From NCBI GenBank assembly GCA_018970445.1, contig JAGWWF010000020.1, positions 1 to 64,000 on the forward strand: DNA of 64,000 nucleotides. The letters are read 5' to 3'. Below, one piece after another: positions 61,046 to 64,000 of the stretch. The DNA is from Alphaproteobacteria bacterium. Lineage in GTDB: Bacteria > Pseudomonadota > Alphaproteobacteria > Sphingomonadales > Sphingomonadaceae. The translations under genes and the position numbers were made by a program. Numbering within the stretch: position 1 is the first letter of the stretch; each line of letters starts with the position of its first letter. The notes under the pieces are model-generated. The model was not told the DNA's origin. It saw only the letters and a list, made by a program, of their open reading frames with translations, and searched no databases.

Positions 61046-61531
61046 ATGTCACGCGAAACAATCACCGAAGGCCCCAACGCGGGCTGGACCGTCTGGCGCC
61101 GGGATCCGGATGGCCGTTTTGCCTCCATGCTGGGCGATTTCTATTTCCGTGCCGGCGCACGCGGCGTGGAATGCCGCATGGAAACGGCGCGCAAGCATTC
61201 GAACGGCCTGGGTTATCTGCACGGCGGCTTCATCATGTCGTTCATCGACATGGCGATGTTCGCCTTCATCTTCCGCCAGCTGGAAAACAGCGCCGCCGTT
61301 ACCCTGTCGTGCGCCACCGATTTCCTGTCGGCCGGGATCGTCGGCAAGCCGATCGAAGCGCACGGCGAGATATTGAAGGAAACCGGCAAGATGCTGTTCG
61401 TGCGCGGGCTGGTGACTCAGGATGGCGTGAACCTGGCCAGCTTCACCGGCACGATGCGCAAGATTCCGCGCGCCGCCCGCCCCACCGGCGAAGGTCACGC
61501 GACAAGGCCGGGCGAAACTCAGGTTGACTGA
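61046..61531 (+). CDS. PaaI-family hotdog thioesterase
   Basis: NGLGYLHGGFIMSFIDMAMF. Confidence 0.85.
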   Translation: MSRETITEGPNAGWTVWRRDPDGRFASMLGDFYFRAGARGVECRMETARKHSNGLGYLHGGFIMSFIDMAMFAFIFRQLENSAAVTLSCATDFLSAGIVGKPIEAHGEILKETGKMLFVRGLVTQDGVNLASFTGTMRKIPRAARPTGEGHATRPGETQVD

Positions 61532-62636
61532 TCTGATCGCCCGTTATCGGCAATTGCTGGCAGCGGGCGAATTGATGCCCGATAGCGCCCAGGCCAGCGT
61601 TGCCGAGCACCTGGCAGCCCTGGAAGCCGAACTGCGCAGCCCTGCGAGCGCGCCCGGCCTGTTCAGCCGGCTGTTGGGAAAGCCCGCAGCGCCAGGCCCG
61701 AAGGGCATGTATGTCTGGGGAGGGGTGGGGCGTGGCAAGTCCATGCTGATGGACCTGTTCTTTGCCGCGTCAGCCGTCACACCCAAGCGCCGGGCCCATT
61801 TCCATGAATTCATGGCCGAAGTGCATGGCCGCATCCACGCTGCCCGCACGGCCGGAGCGGCTGATCCGTTGATCAGCGTGGCCACCGCCATCGCTGCCGA
61901 GGCGCGGCTTTTGTGTTTTGACGAAATGCAGGTGAAGGATATTGCCGATGCGGCGATCCTGTCCCGCCTGTTCACCGCCCTGATGGCCGCGGGCACCACC
62001 ATCGTCACCACCAGCAACCGGCCGCCGCAGGATCTGTATCTCAACGGCCTCAACCGCCACCTGTTCCTGCCCTTCATCGATCTGATTGGCCAGCGCATGG
62101 ACGTGGTGACGCTGGATGGCCCCACCGATTACCGGCTGCAACGCCTGGGTGGCGCGCCCACCTGGCACGTGCCCAACGGGCCGGACGCGACCGCCGCCTG
62201 TGCCGCGGCCTTCTTTCGGCTGACCGATTATCCGCCCGAAGACCGGGCCAATGTGCCCGGCGCCGACCTGCCATTGCCAGGTGGACGCAGCCTGCACGTG
62301 CCCAAATCGCTGAAGGGCGTGGCGGTGTTCAGCTTTGCCCGCCTGTGCCGGCAGCCGCTGGGCGCCGCCGATTACCTGGCGATTGCCCGGCAATATCACA
62401 CGCTGATCATCGTTGGCATCCCGCGCCTCAACCCGGAACAACGCAACGAGGCGATCCGTTTCATCCACCTGATCGATGCGCTGTATGAACGGCGGGTCAA
62501 GCTGATCGCCAGTGCCGATGCCGAACCGGCTGCGCTCTATCCGGCCGGCGATTCCAGCTTTGAATTTGAACGCACCGCCAGCCGGTTGATGGAAATGCAG
62601 TCGGCCGCCTATCTGGCCCTGGGGCATGGCGGCTGA
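61524..62636 (+). CDS. zapE: Cell division protein ZapE/AFG1-like ATPase (TTG start)
   Basis: KGMYVWGGVGRGKSMLMDLFF, HFHEFM, LLCFDEMQVKDIADA. Confidence 0.93.
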   Translation: MTDLIARYRQLLAAGELMPDSAQASVAEHLAALEAELRSPASAPGLFSRLLGKPAAPGPKGMYVWGGVGRGKSMLMDLFFAASAVTPKRRAHFHEFMAEVHGRIHAARTAGAADPLISVATAIAAEARLLCFDEMQVKDIADAAILSRLFTALMAAGTTIVTTSNRPPQDLYLNGLNRHLFLPFIDLIGQRMDVVTLDGPTDYRLQRLGGAPTWHVPNGPDATAACAAAFFRLTDYPPEDRANVPGADLPLPGGRSLHVPKSLKGVAVFSFARLCRQPLGAADYLAIARQYHTLIIVGIPRLNPEQRNEAIRFIHLIDALYERRVKLIASADAEPAALYPAGDSSFEFERTASRLMEMQSAAYLALGHGG

Positions 62637-63700
<1,064 letters not shown>

Positions 63701-63701
<1 letters not shown>

Positions 63702-64000
63702 TGCGCCGGCCGCTTCTGCTGGCGGCGGCTCTGCTGGCGGTGGCACCGCCGCCGGCGTTGGCGCAGATCGCCTTTGCCGATCCGGATGGTCGCTATACCG
63801 AATTGACCGGCCCTGGCGTTGTGCAACTGCCATTGGGCGTGAGTGGCATGGCCCCGGCCGATTTCGTCCGCCGGTTCCAGGCCCTGTGCCTTTCCGGCAG
63901 TCTGGAGCCGGCGCGCATCACGGCCGCGGCGGCCGCATCGGGCTGGGCGGCCACGCCGGATCAGTATCGCATCCCCTTCACCGGGCCGCTGTATGATGAA
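63701..64000 (+). CDS. Secreted hypothetical protein (truncated by window end)
   Basis: Signal peptide MRRPLLLAAALLAVAPPPALAQ; TGATG overlap with mdh stop. Confidence 0.6.

Overview
GC-rich chromosomal window, gene content and order typical of Sphingomonadales/Alphaproteobacteria (inference). It is mostly core metabolism: queE/queC, hslO, argF/argD; recJ, glpX, hom, alaC; phaC, ilvD; nnrD/E; glpD/glpK; DAHP synthase; gor; purA; sdhCDAB; zapE; mdh. One tRNA-Glu is present. Accessory parts include a TonB receptor/BNR-repeat/lipoprotein operon, a MazE/PemK-like toxin-antitoxin pair, a PQQ quinohemoprotein dehydrogenase, a TonB receptor/PnuC/NadR-like set, a CYP153-like P450 with a cupin and hydrolase, and a nested-palindrome intergenic repeat. 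No IS element, prophage, CRISPR array or rRNA was seen. The most interesting signal is the region upstream of the alanine aminotransferase gene alaC (about 20740-20972, minus strand). It encodes a 31-aa leader peptide with 16 alanine codons. This is followed by mutually exclusive 1:2 / 2:3 / 3:4 RNA pairings and an intrinsic terminator just before alaC, the layout of a ribosome-mediated transcription attenuator responding to alanine supply. I do not know of a described alanine leader-peptide attenuator; that needs a literature and database check.
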